From positions 15,215,601 through 15,279,600 of the forward strand of contig CM049319.1 in NCBI GenBank assembly GCA_026874595.1: a stretch of 64,000 nucleotides of DNA. Reading direction: 5' to 3'. The notes under the pieces were generated by a model. It was given only the letters and a program-made list of their open reading frames with translations, was not told the DNA's origin and did not search any database. Of this stretch, positions 1-12,600 are shown piece by piece (position 1 is the stretch's first letter; each line of letters starts with the position of its first letter). Source of the stretch: Sipunculus nudus (taxonomy: Eukaryota > Annelida > Sipuncula > Golfingiida > Sipunculidae). The position numbers and the translations under genes are program-made.

Positions 1-760
1 TCTTTTTGTGACTACTACTGAGCTGAAATATATAAATCTTCAAACTCAAAATAAAGTGGGTATGTATATGTAGAAAATTGATTAATAAAATCATCCGTCA
101 TTTTTTCTTTCAATCATTACACATGATTCCACAAACAATTCCTATCCATAGTAGAGAGCAACATTCTCACTTTCCAGTATCCAAGATCTACCTCATTTAA
201 GATTTTAAGTCCAGGTGGTCAATGTAAACTCAGTACAGTGGTGGTGCACACTGGTCAGTATCCTTCATAGCTTACCCATGCATTATCCTCATACCAGGAG
301 AACCTCAAGGAGAAAAGCAGGCCAGTGCAGTCATTGGTCACCTGAGATCAGACAGGTATAATTCTAGGAATGTTGACTCTAATGCAGTGTAGCCAGGTGA
401 CTGAAATGTAATGACATCAATACCTCCACACTCAAGGCCACCTTGTTACCATGGTAACATTTCATGTCCAGCCATGAAGACATGCATGGAATTGGACTGA
501 CCATTAGTCCAAGTACAGACAGCAGCCAGGACTTGTACACACTTTGAAGGCCTTTTGGGTCCTCAGAAGTCACAACTACACCAGTTTGAATACTTATTTG
601 ACTCAGCCTTCACCCAGTGTTGGCTTCTCTGTACTGTTGCTGTACTTGTTGGTCAAGGAATTTTGACCTTGCTATATTATTAACAGTACCAACAGAAGGA
701 ATTCAGGTTCTTGTTAAATAGACTAAAAGAACAAAGGCTGCCTTTATTTCTGAATACATA
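1..760. other. No recognised feature
   Basis: Moderately AT-rich, apparently unique. A 64-codon minus-strand frame (573-379) reads MTSEDPKGLQSVYKSWLLSV and has no recognised family. Presumably NOSIP intron. Confidence 0.4.
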
Positions 761-1101
761 AGGCCAAAATAAAAGAAAAGGTATGGTTCTCAGGCACATT
801 TTTTCAGAAATCAATGCAGGCGGGCGCTTTTTTATTTTAAATTTTTTGGTATGTTGTGATAAAAATGTCAAATGATAAAGGAAAAGCATGAAAATAACAG
901 TTTTATTTTGCTAAATAAGTAAAAGCACTACAAAAAAAAGGAAATTGTATGGTTTTATCTTCTTGAAAGAAATGTCGGAGCCGCAGCAGTTCAAAATTGG
1001 AAAGTTTTTATTGAAAACAAAAATAAAAAATTTTTGATGCGGGGGTTTAAATGTGATGCGGGCGGTGCCTGAGAACCATACCTTTAAATTTTTTTTGGCC
1101 T
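761..1101 (+). mobile_element. MITE copy 1 (AGGCCAAAA...GGTATGGTTCTCAGGCAC ends)
   Basis: Terminal inverted repeats of about 35 bp: aggccaaaat...aaaggtatggttctcaggcac at 761-799, and gtgcctgagaaccatacctt...ttttggcct at 1067-1101. The interior has the family words aatgcaggcgggcg, aaaatgtcaaatgataa and gatgcgggggttt. Confidence 0.85.
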
Positions 1102-2744
1102 AATTTACTTAAATTATTTCTTTGATCAGAGCAAGGCAGGCATAATTATCATACCTCCCCCAGGAGGAAAGGGTTTTATGGATTCCCCTTGGTTCTTGGT
1201 TTGTTTGCCTTTTAGCAACTATACACAATATGTAATGAACAGATTTTGATGAAATTTTGAGGAGTGTTGAGGGTAACACCCATGGAACAACCCACTGAAT
1301 TTTTTCAGGTGCTCTTGATCACCACCATAAGTTTTTTTTATCATTTCAAGACTTCTTTGTCACTCTGACTCCTTTTGTCCTCATTCATAGGAATTAGGGC
1401 CAGTTCAAGCTCTGCTTTTATGTTTATAAGTATGATACTGCATTAACAGTTTACACACATAACCTGGAGGTGTGAAGGCTATGATTACATAATTCATTTA
1501 CCATTTTTATCATTGTAGAAACAATAAATGAATTGAGATATAAAGCTACCATCCTGTCTAAGCCAAGTATGATTCTTACTATAAACTGAGTCTTATTTAT
1601 ATATTATTCATTACAATATAGAACTTCACATATTTTTATATACATCACTAAGGAACACATACCAACTGTTATAATAATTTTCCCTGCAAAGGTTTACACT
1701 GGCACTGTGCCATAATATATTATAAACACCAAGAAAAAAACATGATCAGTTGGTTCACTAATTAAACCCTGATTACAGAAGTGACTTTGAATGACTTGCT
1801 GAGACATGTGAGAATTGTGAGGTAGTCAGTCTCAGCCTGGGTCTAAGTCTGAATATTAAACATAAAATAAAAATCATCTAAGCCACTTTATTAAACTATT
1901 TGTGTAAACTGCTTGAGACAAAACTACTCATCACCATCCTTAAATTTAAAAGAAGACATTATAGTTTTGATTGTACTGTTACCCGAGTGGGTTTAATAGT
2001 TAAAATGGCTGAATAAAGATGACTATTTTTGGTCAAAATCATTAAAATATAAGCAAAAATTGGCAGAAAATGGGGAAATCATAAAAAATAATCCCTACAT
2101 TACTAGATAACAAAATTTCCAAGATGAAACAATATTAAAACCTCTGAATGTTGCACTCAAATTATATTATATAATATGTATAAAATATTTTTAAGCCTGC
2201 CCATGGAAGGGAGGGGTCAAAGCTTATAGAAGTCTTTAGGTTTTATTTGTGGTTTTTTTTCTTCCTTTTGTTTTTGTGCTTGATCTCCAATATGGATGAT
2301 TTTACGAACTGACCTCTAATCAATATAATAATTACAGATGACAGATTTGCACCTGGTATTTTTACCTGACCCAGTGAGATCACTGAGCAAATGACAAATC
2401 TCTACTCAAGTTAAATACAATTTCAAAATGAGTCTAAATCCTTCATCATCAGTGTAAGAGATTCAAATAATAACATCCATAAAAGCACATAAAATATTTA
2501 CTGTTAATTTTTATTCAATTTTTTTTATTAAGTAGCATATATATAGATATGCAAGGAAATGCTTCCCTACTGCAACTAGGTGTCATTATAATGAGCCCTG
2601 AGCAGAAATGAAATATGGTTACAAGAGTAGTCTTTTAAGTCTGCATATGTCAGATCCAACTGTCTGTGAAAATTAAAGCAATAACTGACTTGTTAATCTT
2701 GTCACATGACTCAGATGCTGTACAGAAATAATACCGTAACACAC
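1102..2744. other. No recognised feature
   Basis: AT-rich intronic DNA; a short block near 1150-1330 (cctcccccaggagg, gattttgatgaaattttgag) resembles repeat sequence but no second copy is in the window. Confidence 0.4.
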
Positions 2745-3162
2745 ATACTGTGATTGGCTTTATATTCGCTAGGCAGAAATTTCGCGATTTCTTCATTTTG
2801 AACATTTCGCGAAGGTTTCATTTTCGCGATTGCACCAGGAACTATAAAAGCAACAGTATCTGAATTAACTTTAAAGTGAGAATAAATCCTTCATTACGGT
2901 ATCTAATTACTGGTTCAGCCAGCTACTTATGACTTGTATCACATTCGATATAGCCTCTGTGAGTATAGCGTGTTTTCAAATAATTGGATGCATCGGCCAA
3001 TTTCGATATCAGGCACAGATTTGGTTGCTGATTAGGCTGTTTCCAGAGGTCATCTTAGTTGATAGGACATCTTATTCCCGAGGGTTTCATATTCGCAAAT
3101 ATTTCACATTCGATAATATTGTGAAATTAAAACCCTCGCAAATAAAAAGGCAACCACAGTAT
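2745..3162. mobile_element. MITE-like element with imperfect 25-bp inverted ends
   Basis: The left end atactgtgattggctttat..tcgc and the right end, read in reverse complement (atactgtggttgcctttt..tttgcg), pair with a few mismatches. The interior is rich in ttcgcga / tcgcgaa words, unusual in this CpG-poor DNA. No ORF of interest. Confidence 0.6.
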
Positions 3163-3259
3163 ACATGTCAGATCTAGTGGCATCTACCACAAAAGCCAAC
3201 ACTTGTTCTTTTGGGTAAACACCTATACTGAGTACCAAAAACCATGATGAGAGAAATCT

Positions 3260-3313
3260 TTTTTTATTGCTCCCCCCCCCCCTCCACCCCCCACCCCATA
3301 CCCCCCCTACGTC
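3260..3313. repeat. C-rich low-complexity tract
   Basis: tgctcccccccccc.tccacccccc-type tract with few G's, after a poly-T run. It marks no gene. Confidence 0.8.
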
Positions 3314-4007
3314 CCCCAGCAAAACGAAATGGAGTTTAAATGACTCTCAGGCTTTTATGCTAAACCAAAAAGTTATACCTCATATTATTGTATGTAGATT
3401 TCAAGTGCAAATGTGCATGGCACTACACATTAGCTACAAATGGTTTGTATTTGGACCCATGTTTGAAAATTTTGTACCTATACAGTTCAAAATATTGTTC
3501 ATACTCATATTTGGCCCAAAATTGAAAATGTAAGTTTTGAGACTCTTGTGTATTAGAGAGTAATCTGACCCACATCCAATGATCCTGCCTGACAAAGTTC
3601 CCAAATGTTTTCCCCAAACAGGCAAAAAGTCACTTCAGGCAATTTTCAACAAGCAACAAGGCACAGCCACCCATCCACACTGACACACATCCAATACACC
3701 CAGACACACACACAAACAAACATACACACAATGCAATGAAGTCATTTGCCTTGATAAACATCTTAGATAAACAAACCACTGCCTGTTTTTTGAGACCAGA
3801 AATAGAAGCTGACTGTCACATTATTGTTTTAACGAAAGAAACATTACTCATAACAATTAAACTAATACTTGGAGACTCTGAATTCGAAACATCTGCCAAC
3901 TTTTACGTTTATCTAGTAAAAACATCAAATTTGTGGTTGGTTTTATAGAACATACCACAAGAGCATTATAGAACATACCATAAGAGGTACATCTGAAACC
4001 AAGTAAT

Positions 4008-4440
4008 GTGCCCATTCACCTACCTTTTGAAAAAGAATTTATGTGATTACTGGCTTCCTCTGTGTATATATAAATGATATAAGGGTAATTTTAGTAAAGA
4101 AAAGTTCTTGTAACGCCTTCATGAAGGATGTATGAACTTGTTTATCAACAACGTGTTTGTAAACACAACAATGTTGACAAATGGGAAAAACATGTAACCT
4201 AAGGTGGTAGGTTGCATATATGCGAAGGTAGGAAGGTCTCTGGCTTATCTGACTTGCTTCCAGATGCCCTTGCTGAGTTTGTTTTGATTATTTTTGCGGG
4301 CCCTGACATATTTTAAACACATTGTATAAACAAAACAAGCAGCCTGTGTGTGGTCATATCCAAATTTTCTGGCCTATTTTTATAAAAGCTCCAAGGGAAT
4401 ACCTTTAGTTTATAAAGGTCAGATAGGTGATTGTGCCCCG
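4008..4440 (+). repeat. Dispersed 430-bp repeat, copy 1
   Basis: Matches the reverse complement of 49735-50157 along its whole length (for example tcctctgtgtatatat, tgtatgaacttgttta.caac, aaaacaagcagcctgtgtg, ctccaagggaat). No coding content; class unknown. Confidence 0.75.
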
Positions 4441-4904
4441 TTAATGATAACAGACATCCGAAGACACCTTCGCCAGAGGTTGTTTCTACTGAAAACAAAC
4501 TTCTTCCAATTTGGAATTGTGGAGATGGCTCTGAATATTTGTCTGAATTGTCAAACTTCATGGTTAAATTTTGCTGCAGATTTCACTGTCCACAAACCCT
4601 AACTAGCAGAGTCATATTCTTATGAGTCTGAATCTGCACAGTATGCACTTTGACATAATAATGCTTGAATCAGACACTTACTACCAAGTGTATCACCTAT
4701 GATAAGTTTACAGACAGCTTCATTGAAAGAAAGGTGACAGAGCACATCCCTATACTCACTATGTCATAAGCCTGTAAGGCAGTGTGGGGGATAATAATCA
4801 ATGCAGTGCATTTTCAGAAAATTGTAACATTGTGACTTTTGTGAATACGAAATCTTCATGAAGGAAAGGCAACTCCTAAAAATATAACTGTTCAAAAGAG
4901 ACTA

Positions 4905-5117
4905 ATTTTTTCTTTAAATGGCTGTGACCTTGGAAAGCAGGTGATGGTGATCTACCTTTGAACGTGAATAAGATTTTGTTGATATACATTTACCCTAAAG
5001 AAATGATGTACCCGTGTTTATTCTTTTTGAGTTCAGCTCACAATTAACAAATGGGTGGACTGATGGACGGCATGGAGGATGACAATATCGAATCAGCCTA
5101 TATAGCTGAGGGCTAAA
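4905..5117 (+). repeat. 3' fragment of the GGGCTAAAA-ended element
   Basis: gtgaccttggaaagcaggtg..tctacctttgaac through a short ggacgg remnant to agcctatatagctgagggct, matching the end of the nested element at 7626-8306. The 5' part is missing. Confidence 0.6.
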
Positions 5118-7238
5118 ACTTGAAGCAGTGACTTGGTAGAACAATTAATTTTGTCTGTTTGACCTGAGCTCTTGCATCATCTAACAAGGGACCCAAGGGT
5201 CACGGCGCTCAGCTGTTACATATGATAAAAAATATGATTTGGGAAAGAGGCACATGCTTGTTTTGTGTGGTAATAAATATAAGCTTTATTATGAGTTGTT
5301 GGTGTTTAGCTTATAAATGTATGATTTTGATAGTATCTTTGGAGACAGGGAAGAGGATTGATTTCATTTATTTTATTAACAAATGGAGTGCTATTGTCAC
5401 ACAGATTTTGACTTGGCCATATAACTTATTAGCAGCACATATTATAAATAGTTTAACTATTTATTAAAATCTAATAACAAATATTGTGCCAATATAATTT
5501 TTATTTTAAAAAAATAATAAGAAAATCATATGATTTTTCAAAATAAAATATAACTGAAATGTTTATTGAAATAATATTATAGAATATATTCATGAGTGCA
5601 TTCATGAATACATTTTGAAAGTATCTGCACTGGTATTCAAATACTTTCATTTTTACCTGAATTCCCATTCTTATGCAATAATTTTTTTAATGCAGTACAT
5701 ATTCATATTCGTATTCAAATACATTTGCAAAGCATTCACACCATGTCTAGTATTTATTCAGTTTTACCCAAACAAAGATGTTGAGAATCCAGAATATACA
5801 AAATTCACAAATTTAAATAATGATCATAAGTACCTGGTTTTATGGCTTTTATTTATATTAAAAAAAATAAATGTAATATATTCACTTTGGACTACTTTCA
5901 CATCAATCTACACACTAGACACAGTAGGAATCTAGATTAATATTATCAACTGCATCTTTGTCTATCATTAATTTCCTTCATATGATCCCTAATGATTAGT
6001 AATGAATAATATGATTTATTTTTTTATCATTAAAATTTCACTGAAAAATACCATAGGTGACTGGATGGTGTTATTTGGAATAACATTGACATTGACATTC
6101 TATCCATCCATACAAGATTCTTACATCATCAGTAACTGCAAGTTAATTTTCTGTTACTCATCAACTAACAAATTCTATTCACTTTTCTTTAATTTGTTAT
6201 ATAAAACCAATACAAAATTATTAATTTATTGTTTATTGTTATGTTGTTTTTCAAAACAACTACCAGATGAGTTGGCTTGGACACCTGGATCAACTGTGGC
6301 TGGGCATTAGCTGCCTGGCTGCCCCATTGTATGCTTTGCTCAAGCATGCATAATCTGATGAAAGGTCAACAAGGTCAACATACAGGTGACTGAAGAGGGG
6401 CTGGATTAAGCCTGGGTCTGACATGGTCTCATATAAACATTAATAAAAGCTACAATATTTGGCCAATTTCTTTCAGCTTTCTAAACTACAAAGATGAAAT
6501 CCTTATGTGTGCATGATATGAAAATTATATCAACAGTGCTCTCAGGAAACAAACGTGCCATGGTCAAAGTTGGGCAAAATTTAAGGTACTAATTTTATAT
6601 TTATACTAATAACTTATAAAATTTGAAAAATTCAGAACTAATTTTTGGTATTCAATTTAATCTTGATTAAATAATGTTACATCCCTGACAAAAAATCTCT
6701 AGCTTCAGCAATCCTCTTGTTAAGGGAGTAAATATATTTCTTGATTTTTTAAAAAGTGCATTATGTTTGGGCCCATAACTTAAAACAATTACACAATACT
6801 GACATCATTTCTGGCATGTGCATAGCGAATGTATAGAAAAATAAGTATATTATATATGATCAAAGTCAGATCAGTGGTTTTGATATTAGGCAGTCTTACA
6901 GTGTAACAATGGGTTTTTAATGGTAAAATGAAGTTTTTCATTAATATTTCGAAGGAATTAAGTCCTAGTGATAAAATTCTTGGCATGCTAGGGGATTTTG
7001 GAGACATCTAACTGTATGCTAAATTTAAGGAACTTAGGGCTGAAGCTAGGTAGCTGAGCTCTAGCAAACTGCATAACTGCATAAACTAGCTTGATGTAAA
7101 CTTGATGTGACATTGTGCTTGAAAACTTGAATAAAATCTACAGTTTTTGATCAACTGGTTTCAAATTTTTGGTGTTAACAGACAAAATACTAACAAAAAC
7201 ATGCTGTGAAAATTAAATCCACAGTACTTACAGGAAAA

Positions 7239-8934
7239 CTAGATGTGTCGGTACGACACGAATGCCCCTGCCTGGGGCAAATTAGAAACATTTGTTAAAT
7301 TTTGTAAAATTTTTTTAAGTTCAGGAGATGTTGTATGGTCAAAAGTAGGTCAAGAAGGGCAAAATGCAAACTCGATCTGTAACGGGTCAATATCAAGGAA
7401 CACACCAAAAATCAGGCCAGTATGCAGGCATTGTGAAAAAAAGTCCATACATGTGCATCTTTCATAAAAATTTCTGCCTTTCATGAAATTTTCTATGTTC
7501 AGGATCTGTCATATGGTCAAAAACAGGTTAACTGGGACGAAACGCGAACTCGACCTGTAAGTGGTCATTTTGCGCCCACAGACCAAACAATGGACCAGTA
7601 TCTGTAAGCATTGCATTGCGAAACTAGAATATTAGCAAAAGCTGGTAATCAGTTATAAATTTAAATTGGAGAGGTATGTACCATGTTTTATAACAATCCA
7701 CCAAATGCTTCCTGAGAAATATCCCCCTAAGTTTTTTTTCTATACTAAGCTCTGTGACCTTGAAAAGTAGGTCAAGACCACCCATCTTTGAACCTGACCA
7801 AGATTTTGTAAATATGATGCAAAAGCACTGAAGTAATGAAGTTCCTTAGTTGAATACCTTTGGAGATATCCTGCACAAAGGCCAAAATTGAAAAATCAGA
7901 TAAAATTTCATTAAAAAATCAGAAATTGCAGGTGACGCCACCAAAATTGTGCAGCACCTACAGACCATCAGTCCCAATGATCATAGTAAGTTTTGTGAAA
8001 ATCCACACAATGGTTCCTGAGATATATGCTTCTGAGTGTTTTTCTATACTGCAGCTCTAAAATGTAGAAAAATGGGTCAAGGTCACCCATCTTCGAAATT
8101 GACCGAGATTTTATCGATATACATCTTCACTGATGAAATAAAATTCGAACGGTGAATCCTTTTAGAGATATCCCGCTCACAAGGTAAAAGTAAACAGACG
8201 CGGAACGGACGGACGGACAGACGGACACCCGACAGACAGATGTACGGATAGACGGACAGCTTGGGTGACGACAATAGCCCATCAGCCTATGAGCTGAGGG
8301 CTAAAAACGGCTGTACATGTACATTTGTCATGAAAATTTATATTTTTCATGAAATTTTCGATGTTTAGGAGCCGTAAAACTTTCAAAAGTAGGTCAACCG
8401 GGACAAAACGCGAACTCGATCTGTAACTGGTCAATATCTGCATACACACCAAAAATTAGGCCAATATCTGCAGGCATTGCGAAAAAAAGTCTGTACATGT
8501 GTATTTGTCATGAAAATTTCTATTTTTCATGAATTTTTCTAAGTTTAGGAGCCGTAAAACGGTCAAAAGTAGGTCAACCGGGAGGACACGCAAACTCGAT
8601 CTGTAACTAGTCAATATCTGCATACACACCAAAAATCAGGCCAATATCTGCAAGCATTACGAAAAAAAGTCCGTACATGTGTATTTGTCATGAAAATTTC
8701 TATTTTTCATGAAATTTTTTAAGTTAAGGAGCCGTAAAACAGTCAAAAGTAGGTCAACTGGGACGAAACGCGAACTCGATCTGTAACTGGTCATTATCTG
8801 CCCACACACCAAAAATCAGGCCAATATCTGCAGGCATTGCGAAAAAAAGTCCGTACAACTGTTTGATTTCGGAAGGACGGAATGAGGGACATGGGTAAAA
8901 CTATATGCCCCAGCCACTTTGTGGCGGGGGCATA
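7239..8934 (+). mobile_element. CTAGA-hairpin element nested in copy A
   Basis: It begins ctagatGTGTCGgtaCGACAC (stem 7245-7250 / 7254-7259), then gcccctgcctggggc, and ends with the hairpin tatgCCCCagCCAC...GTGGcgGGGGcata (8904-8933). The inside is a tandem array of about 185-bp units (gccgtaaaac.gtcaaaagtagg, gaaacgcgaactcgatctgt, ccaatatctgcaggcattgcg). Copies B, C and D of the host element keep the uninterrupted site (cag.aaaaaaacgtgcc), so this is a true insertion into an A run. Confidence 0.8.
7626..8306 (+). mobile_element. Second-level nested element, CTAGA start and GGGCTAAAA end
   Basis: It interrupts a 185-bp unit right after gcattgcgaaa: it begins ctagaatattag and ends gcctatgagctgagggctaaaa, after which the unit resumes (ctgtacatgt.catttgtcatg). 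The interior has gaccttgaaaagtaggtcaag blocks and a ggacggacggacagacgg array. A related 3' fragment lies at about 4905-5117. Confidence 0.7.
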
Positions 8935-9590
8935 AAAAACGTGCCATGGTCAAACTTGGGCAAAATTTAAGGTACCAATTTTATATTTTTGCCAATATTT
9001 AGAAAAATTTAACAGATTTTGATCTAATTTTTGGTATACAATTAAATTTTGATCAATTAAAGTTGTATTACTGAAAAAAAGTCCCTGCCTTTAATACTTT
9101 TAGTCTTAAGTGACCAAATATCTTTCCTGATTTTTTACAAAGTCCATTATGTTTGGGCCCATAACGTTTTTAAATTAAATAATACTGACTTAATTTCTGG
9201 CATGTACATAGGAACTATATAGAGGAATATTTATGGTAAATATGAAGAAAACCAGATGAGTGGTTTTGATATTAGGCAGTCCTGAAGTGTGAAAATAGAT
9301 TTCTAAAAAAAAATTTCCTTAATATCTCGAAGGAACGAAGTCCTATTGACCCAATTTTCGGCATGGTAGGAGATTTTTGGGACATCTAACTGTATGGCAA
9401 ATTTCAGATTCATAGGTCCAATGTTGTTGAAACGTGCCAGTCTTACAGACGGACGGACAGACGGACGGACGGACGGCACGACAGACAGACGGACGACGGA
9501 CAATAGACCATGACTATAGCTCAGATGACTTATAGTCAGCTGAGCTAAAAATTGTGATTTGAAAATATTTTGATTCAAAGAAGTACTCAC

Positions 9591-9661
9591 GATGTTTTCA
9601 GAACGGCACATGGCACTGAATTTCCCAACACATCATGAGTGACAGCACACATATAACGTGC
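9591..9661 (-). CDS. NOSIP: NOSIP exon 7 (residues 216-238)
   Basis: This 71-nt exon reads ARYMCAVTHDVLGNSVPCAV then LKT and two bases of a Ser codon, matching the family block RY.CAVT.D.L.N..PCAVL. The acceptor is CCTCATCAG before 9661 and the donor is GTGAGT at 9590-9585. The next exon should begin with one base and then Gly-x-Val-Val-Thr; no convincing match was found in the remaining 9.5 kb. Confidence 0.93.
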
Positions 9662-10286
9662 CTGATGAGGTTAAAAAATGAAAGCATTTATTATTCTATA
9701 TAAAAATTTAATAACATTTAAACTTACATTTGATTGATTCAATGCTGGAATTTGTTTTTCATGGTGAACAAGTACTCCTATGTAAAAAAATTAAGGCTGG
9801 CATATCAATATATGAATTTATATGACAAAAATCAAGGTTATCATCCATGGCTTTAACAAGAGTCAAAATGATATTGATGGCTTTCACAGAATTTGATATA
9901 TAAACCTTCAATTGAGAATCAGAATCTGAATTTATTACCAGAGGGGGAGTTGTGGATGTCTAGGCAGGGGATGGCAGCTACATAGTAAACAACACAACCC
10001 CCTGTTTTTTAATGAATAGTGAATGAAAACAAAATGTTTTACTGTAAGGAAACTGGCTCAGTTTATGTGAATTTTAAGTAGTTAAGTTTTCTTCAGGCAT
10101 ATTCTGTTCCATATGATACTACACAGCATAAAGGAATTTAAACATGTTTGCATGTCCTGAAAGTAAAATATAAAGCACAGATGACATACTGCACCATGAC
10201 AGAAGCTTAGAATCCCAACCTTTGATCCCCTCATATATGGAGTTGATATTACAATCAAGGTGTAGTACTAATAAAAGTGTACTCAC

Positions 10287-10403
10287 ATCTTTAGTGATCA
10301 GTGACCTTTTGTCATCTTTGTCCTTGATCTCTGTGAAGGTAACTGGAATCAGATCTTTGAATTTTAATGTTTTCCCACTCATTGGACATCGTACCTTTTC
10401 ATC
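10287..10403 (-). CDS. NOSIP: NOSIP exon 6 (residues 177-215, second U-box half)
   Basis: This 117-nt, phase 0-0 exon contains VRCPMSGKTLKFKDLIPVTF, the CPMSGKPL-type start of the C-terminal U-box half, and ends SLITKD. The acceptor ATTACAG precedes 10403 and the donor GTGAGT lies at 10286-10281. It is separated from exon 5 by a 7-kb intron full of repeats. Confidence 0.95.
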
Positions 10404-11458
10404 CTGTAATGAATAACAAGATATCTGTGAGATTAAAATATATAACTAGAAAAAAATGACCCATTGGGGTCCCTTTGCAGAGGAAGGATAAATTGCTGCG
10501 TAGTGTATCTCCAGACCCATAAGGTAACAAATTCCTAAGAAAGGTAATGTAGCCATGTTTGGTGGTTGATACAGAACTTATTATTTATGTCTGTGTGGTA
10601 ATGGCCTAATGGGCCAAGGTGAAGGTCAGCAATGGGGAGGTGGAGAGTGCGACAGACTGACAGACGTGTGATGTTATGCGGCCATGAAATTCAATTGTGT
10701 GCATGTGGAAGGGCCAAATGGGTGTGCATTCTGTAAGTTACGGCATCTGACCAACGCTGATAGCAAAACTGGTCCACTGTCATGGCCAGTTTCTGCTGGA
10801 GTACTGGGACAAATACACATACAGACACAACAAATTTAGTAGTATAAAGATGCTTCCAGGACAGGCTGATGAGGACAATGGCAATGCCCACCTAGGAGTG
10901 TCCTAGCTGGGAGGAGGGGATGTTTGGTGGGCATAGTCTGGGCTGCTGTTCCTGTCAACAGATGTATCAGCTTCTGCATTGTACCTGTGGGTGCTGTTGC
11001 TTTCCGGTCTCCAGTCCCTTCTCTTGCTTGCCCCCAAGGCATGCTGGTGGCTTAAATGACTCTTTGCTTGGCTTTGTGGCATCAACATCTGCGACTCTAA
11101 TAAAAATTCTATGCCTGAGGAGGGCCAAGGAAAAGGGTCCAAGACCCTTCTAAATGGAGCGCTCAGAGGGCTTAATACATCTTCAGTCAGTTGACCTGTC
11201 TGAGCTACCAAAATTAACCAGCAGTTTTAAGTTGGGTTGGAATGATAGTCAATATCTAATGGCATTACCAGTGTCTTTCTGAGTTTGTCGTCATCACAAC
11301 TACAACAGTGTTATCATATTTTATATCACCTGTCCTAAAAAAAATATAAATACTGGTAATAAGAATATCAGTCCCAAGTCATGTGTGTAAAGGGTTTGAA
11401 TTTGACCACATGAACTCTTTATCAATGGAGTAAATGTATTCACAATATTGGCTGTAAA
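10404..11458. other. NOSIP intron 5 start, GC-richer patch without known gene
   Basis: Bases 10850-11210 are less AT-rich than the surroundings and contain a 102-codon minus-strand frame (11211-10903) with RRDWRPESNSTHRYNAEADT and SPDYAHQTSPPPS. Similar composition occurs in retroelement gag regions, but no domain is recognised. Confidence 0.3.
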
Positions 11459-11590
11459 ACCATAGCTTGAAATGGCATTATCAGCAGTTACCAGGTTTGA
11501 TTTAGTGTGATTTTGTGTACTCTAAAATATATGTATTATGTATAAAATTCACACCTGGTAACTGCTGATAATGCACTTTCAAGCTATGGT
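11459..11590. repeat. 132-bp hairpin with 38-bp arms
   Basis: accatagcttga..ggcattatcagcagttaccaggt (11459-11496) is complementary to acctggtaactgctgataatgc..ttcaagctatggt (11553-11590) with one 3-nt mismatch bulge and a 56-nt loop. It could be a short MITE or a hairpin RNA source; no target duplication was seen. Confidence 0.8.
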
Positions 11591-11769
11591 CAAAATCTAA
11601 ATATAAAGGATTTATGTAAATTCTAACAAGGCCTACAGGCCTAATGCGAACCTGTGCATTGGGAAATACACCAGGTATAATGCTTCAATGCTGGACCATT
11701 ACTTTTCATGTATATGAACAATGCAAGTACTAAACATTTTGAATAAGAAACAATTTCACAAACATCACT

Positions 11770-12600
11770 GCTGAAATTCTGGCATGGGTGCACACAACAC
11801 AAAAACGATAGTAGCTGGCATCACCAGTCTTGTATACAACGAAGCTATCAGAGATATACACATATGCCAATTATCAGACTGATATATCAAACCCCTCTTG
11901 AGAAATAAGCAGGGACACACATTGTGCAAAATTATTGTATGTGGCACCACCAGTCTTATATAAGACAAAGCTATTCCATATGTATAAATATGCCCAATTA
12001 CAGGCTGATATATCAAATTCCTCTGTAGAAATAAGCAGGCACATACACTGTGCAAAAGTCAATGTACGTGGCACCACCTGTCTTGTAAATGAGAATACCA
12101 TCAAAGACGCATAGCAGGTCAAAATATCAGTCCAATACATCAAACTTCCCCAGAGTTTGATGCACTGAGCTGACAAGGCTTAGGTGAGTAAGGCAGTTGC
12201 CCACGAGTGACCTGTGACAAATTGCTGCCTCAAGCTACTGCACTGAGTGAACTCTTGACCTGCACCTGCCTAGACTGAGCGAACTTTTGACCTGTACCTG
12301 GCTGCACTGAGTGAACTCTTGACCTGTTGCATTATCTGACACAGTTGGAAGTTTGCCAAAGCTATAAATAGATTCAGGCTGAACTTTGGTGCCAAATATG
12401 ATGCAGTGAGAAGTCTGCCAAAGCTATAAATAGAATGCAGCTACTGCACTGAGTGAACTCTTGACCTATACCTGGCTGCACTTCTTCAGATCCTGGCACT
12501 GTGCTAAAACTATTTATAGAGCTGACATCATCTTGGCTAATGTCCAACATCAAGGCACTGGCAATCTGCCAATGGTAAACCAAGTGCTGCCATACGAACA
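11770..12600. repeat. Tandem units of two kinds in NOSIP intron 5
   Basis: Three degenerate units of about 125-130 bp (gtggcaccaccagtctt, caggctgatatatcaaa, agaaataagcagg; about 11770-12175) are followed by repeats of cactgagtgaactcttgacc and gccaaagctataaatag (12190-12480). No coding signal. Confidence 0.7.

Larger units (their letters stand above)
5183..9550 (+). mobile_element. AACAAG-type element, copy A (with nested insertions)
   Basis: It starts aacaagggacc...gggtcacggcgctcag and ends in a GGAC-rich array (9446-9500) plus a perfect stem tagctcagatgact/agtcagctgagcta followed by A's. The same ends bound copies B, C and E. The body has an AT-rich 5' part and two versions of a module beginning cgtgccatggtcaaagttgg (6556 and about 8940). 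A second element (7239-8934) is inserted between the modules. No real ORF. Confidence 0.8.

Noticed and set aside
379-600. Minus-strand TGVVVTSEDPKGLQS resembles the expected start of the missing NOSIP exon (Gly-x-Val-Val-Thr)
   Set aside because: There is no acceptor AG before it in the right phase, and after VVT nothing matches the family (no ECVEKL-like or GGTGF-like segment). Judged chance.
9303-9611. 102-codon minus-strand frame with repeated VRPSVRPSV
   Set aside because: It is the translation of the GGAC/GACGGACG array plus antisense of NOSIP exon 7 surroundings, not a gene. The same applies at 45041-45289.
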